Below, one piece after another: positions 59,470 through 64,000 of a DNA stretch of 64,000 bases. The stretch is from NCBI GenBank assembly GCA_036345935.2, contig JADWOT020000001.1, forward strand, positions 16,298,828 through 16,362,827. The letters run 5' to 3'. The notes beneath the pieces were generated by a model. That model saw only the letters and a program-made list of their open reading frames with translations, was not told where the DNA came from and ran no database searches. This DNA is from Taenia hydatigena. Taxonomy: Eukaryota > Platyhelminthes > Cestoda > Cyclophyllidea > Taeniidae. The translations under genes and the position numbers were made by a program. Positions within the stretch are counted from its first letter, which is position 1; each line of letters opens with the position of its first letter.

Positions 59470-62400
59470 TTGTTACTCAATTGTGCTCTTGTGCCCGTCA
59501 TCCTCCATTTAGGAGCTAAATGGTTACCATTGCAACAAGAAAACATGACGTGTAGTGCTGCACGACATTCCAGTACTTATAGGAAACAATTGCGCATACC
59601 ACGCTGTATATTGTAAAACAGCTTATTGTTTTTCTTTGGGATAATATAGCTAAAGAAAAGACGATAAATCTTTTCTTGCTGCCTTGATGGTCGTAACCTT
59701 CAAAGGAAATTAACGATTTCATCTCTCACCGCTTTGTAGGTTATTCAACTAAAGAATGCTTCTAATACATCCACTGACCGCACAAACTTCCATAAAATCA
59801 CCCGATTGTTACAAGCATTAAAATAGAGTGTTTTTGCTTTTCGAATTAGTATTTCTAGGCGGTGTTAAATTGACGCAACTACTTTGGCTACTCCTGCGGT
59901 CAGACTCAGCCGTAATGCACAGTATAAGGGTTTCAAAGTCAAACCAAGGTGTCACTTCATGGCCACGTAAATCATTGACGGTGTTGCGACAACATATCGC
60001 TGCACCGTCTAATTGCAATTGTAAGTACCTACAGTACATTATGGTCCTGGATTGCCTAAAATCCGGATTAAAACGGCAAATTTTTACGCATTTTTAGAGG
60101 TATCAGCTTTTTCATTCGCTTTTGCGAGTAACCCAGATAATCTCACTCTCTCAGTCCTGATTGGCTGAAATCGTGTTGGTTGTTTCCTTCGCGTTACTGT
60201 TTCAAAATAAGGACTAGCGAGTGTGTGCAGCAGGCGTCGCAAAAATTAGCTTTAATGCTCAATCTGCTTAATGCCCTACACTTTGCGTCATATGGTTCGT
60301 CTAAGCCTCAGAAGAGACTAGACCTTCGCTCATCTTTAAAAATTATTCGTCAATGCTTGCACACCGTAAGAGAATGTGAGGCGCACAAGTAGACAATATG
60401 AAAAGTGGTAAGAAGTCGTTGACCTCTCATCACTCACAAAGTCATTGTCCTCTTTATCAGCAGGATTTTGTCTGCGTCAAAATCAGTCCTCCGTTATCCT
60501 GCCTTCCATAGCGACTGATACCAACGGTAGGTTGGCGTTGATCGTGTTGCTATGCAGTCAATTTGCTATGTTGCCCTGTTTGGCGATTGTATTAATACAA
60601 ACACATAATGTTGTCTAAGAAGTAGAGCAGAGCTATCGCTGGTATTTGGCTAAGGCTTTGGACGCGAACGAAAGCCAGTGTTTTACTGACAGAGGAGCGC
60701 ATCTTCACGCGGATACTAGAGTCGCAGGTTGGATGTGGCATTAATGAACTTATAGGTGCTATCTGCTATAACACTCATGGCGTTTGTAGCAGTGAAGTGC
60801 CATACTACCCGTAACGAGTGAATACGATAGCAAGTCGAGGCTCACAACTCACTTGGACAAAGCATGCGTAGAATTTGCTATTTGATCCTCTAACCAAATT
60901 TAGGTGCTTATGTGCCTTAATCAATGTAAAAGGCAATGCGACTTGTGGTTGTGACTGCACAGTAGCGCAAAATCTAATGAAACTGATCACTGCACAAATA
61001 TAAGGAAAACAAGAGTCGGAGAATGAAGCCGTGCTCCATCATATTCCCTAAGTTAAATCACCAGTTAGGTGTGACGCATGTTGACAATACCTGATCTATC
61101 TGCAGTCACAGTCGCAGTCACATTTAATGGTTAGCTAGTCGGGATTAAATTAGCTGTCGGTCAGATTGTTAAATGACTGCCCAGCCGAACCACCAACCTG
61201 AACAGCTAACCGCCCAACTGACCAGCAACTCTCATGCATTCATTGATTGGCATCAAGACGATAAAGCCCTACGTGGGTCATTTTGGCTGCGCAAATCTTA
61301 TATTTACCAAGGAAACATCGACGGTCCAATGTTGTGAATAATGCATTACTGAACTACGTCACGAATGCGTGACGCAACTTTTGATCAATGCGCTACATTA
61401 GACCTTGCTACATTCATTCATTCCTCACTAACAGTACAAAAATCGTCAGCGTTTGCCATTCCTGCAATCAGTCCTTCACCCAGACAGTTTGATTCTTCTT
61501 GCGGATAAGGTAGCATGCGTTTGGGTGGATGTTGAATGGGTACTGTTGCATAACTACTCTATGGAAGGAATCGGATTATTAACTTCAGTCTCAATATAGC
61601 ACCAATAGCTAACATTATAAATCGATCGATATCGGAACAGTAAGGAGATAGAAACCGTGTAGTTAAGCAGGGTAGCTAGACTTAGACTCACATGTTTCAC
61701 TTTTTGGTCAGGGATTGTGCGGGTGACTGATCAAGTAGTCACAAGAGCGAGATGACACCTAACTTCTTACTAAGATTTGTAGAGGCTCTTCCTTCCCTCC
61801 CCCTCTTTGTCATCCCTCCTTTTTCGTCCCTATTCTCTGTGCCACCTTCTTTCTCTCGTTTTGGGTTCTCTTTTCTTATTCCACGTCTTCTTTCCCTTAC
61901 TTTCAACTACTTATAGCCTACTAGCAGATGCCTGTCTCGATGGCAATTCGCATACAATCTAAGTGTATCAAAGCAGAGGCCAAAAGAAACGTGCAATAAG
62001 TTAGTGCGAGCGTCTTTCATAATCATTTTTTCCTCAAAAACGGCTTTAACGTTTCAGCTGTTAAAAATCATCTTCAATGCTACCCTCAACCTGCGTATGA
62101 GACCCGGACAGAATTTGCTGGAATGAAATACACTAAAGATGCCTCTTTTTACTTTTATCTGTGAAAGTGCCTTAACCTGACTCACCTCATTGTTGATGGA
62201 TCTTGATAGGAAAGAGAAGGAGAATCAAAACCAAAATAACGCAAAGAAGTCTGGTTTGATCTACTGTCAACGTTAGGCGGAATCCAGGCTACCGAGTGGT
62301 GGGTTTAGCAAGTTACCGCGGTAAGATGCCATATTCTTGCCAAACTTTATGAGTTTAGCTGCAAACAATTCCGGCAATCCCGTTCTGGTTATGGCATTGA

Positions 62401-63264
62401 CAAGCATTCATCCTACACTGGTCGTTCGAATGGGGATTGGATTGCACTCCTCTGCCATCTTTATCGCCTCCCAGGTGCTCCTTCTTTCGTTGGTCGACAT
62501 CATAAACAAGGACGAACGGCTACCAGCCGAATGCTAAAGTTGATATACTGACTTTTGGGTCCTCATGTTTGAGCTTCGAGCATATGGATATGTCGTACAG
62601 GGGTTGGTTCATTTGGCAAATTTCGAGGCGTTTGGAAATGACAGAAATTTTGACTTGCGTTTACTCATTAAATCAGTTTTCTTGTTGCATTCATTCGAAG
62701 TTGTCAAACCCAAATCGCTTTAGATCGCAGACTTAATAAAGTGCATAAATTCCTTTTCGAGGATGGATGCCTTCCCTCAGCGCACAAGCACGGCTACGCC
62801 TGTGAGGCGGAAGTTTACTGTACTATTAAATCATGCTGGGCAGCACAACTGAAACGTTGACCATCCTTGGAGGAACTCTGGCAAGAAATTAAAATGGAAT
62901 AACTTACCGGCACTTACTCTGCCTTGTTTAAGTCCAAAACATGTGCCTCATTCTTATAAATTTTGTAGGGACGATGTGGATCGTAAAATGGCAAACGAAA
63001 GCAATGGTGCACCGCCTTTAAAATCTGTTTTGCAGTCAAATCAATTCAGCGGTTTCCGACTCCCCATCGACCTCTTCTTCTTATTTCTTTCCAGTAAGAC
63101 CACAAACCCAACATGTCGGGGTAGACAAGCTGATGCAGCTGAAGTGTGTCTGTCTGTTAAAGGTAAATGTATATGTATATTGTTTAGCTTGAAAGCTTTT
63201 TAACACTCAATCAAATGCCGTCGCAGATTAGGTAATCATAAACATAATAAAGCGCGTAAAGATC
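59470..63264. other. Unassigned; pyrimidine-rich tract at 61785-61910
   Basis: There is no supported gene. About 61785-61910 is strongly pyrimidine-rich on the plus strand (long runs of CCT, CTT and TTTC). About 61095-61235 contains several short GCTAAC, CCAACTGAC and AGTCAC-like repeats. ORFs at 62337-62537 and 62943-63203 plus have no domain. Confidence 0.4.
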
Positions 63265-64000
63265 TACTCCATCTTCATGTGACATGGAGACAGGCCCACT
63301 GTACCATCTCCACTAAATTGATGGCCGAATTGTTTTGCCAAAATGTAAAATACACAGTCATAACTGCTCAGCTGCATCTTTTCTCTTCCTTCTCTACATT
63401 CTTTAGACCATTCACACATGCCCAGTATGGTGCTACCTGCTGTTCTCAGGAGTGGACTCTATTGGTCTGAAAGGTCGGAAACGTCCGTAGACACGTCCAA
63501 GTAGAGATGAGTGGATGAAGCAGAATGCAGCATTGGCCAATCGCCTTTGTAACATTTCATCTCGTATGGCGAAAGTCTTGTGCAGCGACGTAGTGTGGTG
63601 ATCAGGCAGCTAATCGGAGCTTGTGCATCAGCAGGAAACACTTCTAACCCAAGGCTACTAAAGAAATCCTTCACTTTATTGTAATACTGTCTTGCACGAC
63701 CATAGTAATGGGGGTGTCCTTCCACTCTTGTAGAGAATAGCATCCTGCAGAGACATATGTTTAGCTGTTTCATATCCTTTGCACTGTGGTGGATACTAAG
63801 TCCTTGAATGGGACGAACTTGATCTAGTCGCTCATCTGTTGATTCTCCCTAAGACAGAATATTCAGTGGTGAATTTCAGCAACTTTTGAGGAGAATATGG
63901 TTGCAAATGCGATTTAGCAAAGTCATGCAACGGACGCAGAGTTAATCAAACCAGCCTGAGGCATTACTGCGCAAAATCTGATGTATGCTATCAAACTGAA
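63265..64000 (-). pseudogene. Damaged second copy of the 38-kb two-exon gene
   Basis: The minus strand shows the end of the upstream exon (63956 to at least 64000, IAYIRFCAVMPQ), a 107-bp intron, and the main exon starting at 63848 after TCTGTCTTAG. The first 129 codons of the main exon are open and clearly related to the copy at 38.8 kb (CRMLF, PISC-ITT, RCTRLSP, LDVS-D). A TAG at 63459-63461 replaces the Trp codon of the other copy. Homology continues beyond it (CEW, MQLSSYDCV), then about 220 bp present in the other copy are missing, and the final QNN--IN-VE-V-WACL block follows. The donor is GC instead of GT. With the stop, the deletion and the altered donor it is probably a pseudogene. 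The duplicated segment continues off the right edge. Confidence 0.75.

Noticed and set aside
1..64000. Search by eye for tRNA, rRNA, snRNA, spliced-leader RNA and CRISPR arrays
   Set aside because: No box A/B pairs with a cloverleaf, no conserved rRNA blocks and no regularly spaced short repeats were seen; a covariance-model scan was not possible.
37962..64000. One large tandem duplication explaining the gene pair and all repeat pairs
   Set aside because: The spacings between partners differ (25, 7.8, 5.5, 3.2 and 0.8 kb), so a single event does not fit.

Overview
This 64 kb window reads as nuclear DNA of a multicellular eukaryote, most likely a parasitic flatworm (cestode or trematode). The reasons are the absence of long bacterial-type ORFs or operons, GT-AG intron signatures of about 100 bp, many low-copy diverged repeats, and a decayed Ty3/Gypsy retroelement. 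The flatworm assignment is an inference. No rRNA, tRNA, CRISPR or spliced-leader gene was found.

Left end (1-9.1 kb), a nest of mobile DNA. Four copies (three here, one at 17.3 kb) of a 185-186 bp element have TGTAG/CTACA-type ends and a 5-bp target duplication, as expected for solo LTRs. Two of them sit inside the left arm of a large inverted repeat (arms about 2.13-3.65 and 5.37-6.67 kb, loop about 1.7 kb). Next to it lies a 5'-truncated, frameshifted Ty3/Gypsy pol on the minus strand (about 6.69-9.11 kb) with recognisable reverse transcriptase, RNase H and integrase.

Middle (9.1-37.9 kb), mostly non-coding with scattered short ORFs. I list three candidate exons on splice-signal and composition grounds (15.59, 19.2 and 29.9 kb), none identified by family, and one dispersed repeat pair (20.0 and 26.3 kb).

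Right part (37.9-64 kb). The best-supported gene is a minus-strand two-exon unit at 37,962-38,973 coding about 300 residues. A second copy at 63,265-64,000 keeps the same splice position and the same 25-codon spacing from acceptor to ATG, but has a nonsense codon and an internal deletion of about 220 bp. The protein weakly resembles the N-terminal half of alpha-1,3-fucosyltransferases (GT10); this is tentative. Between the two copies are a 164-bp tandem duplication (43.3 kb) and four pairs of diverged repeats, all in direct orientation (45-58.5 kb), plus a candidate exon with a zinc-ribbon motif like mitochondrial ribosomal protein bL32m (59.3 kb).

There is no sign of a co-ordinated gene cluster. 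The window looks like gene-poor DNA shaped by retroelement insertion, local duplication and decay.
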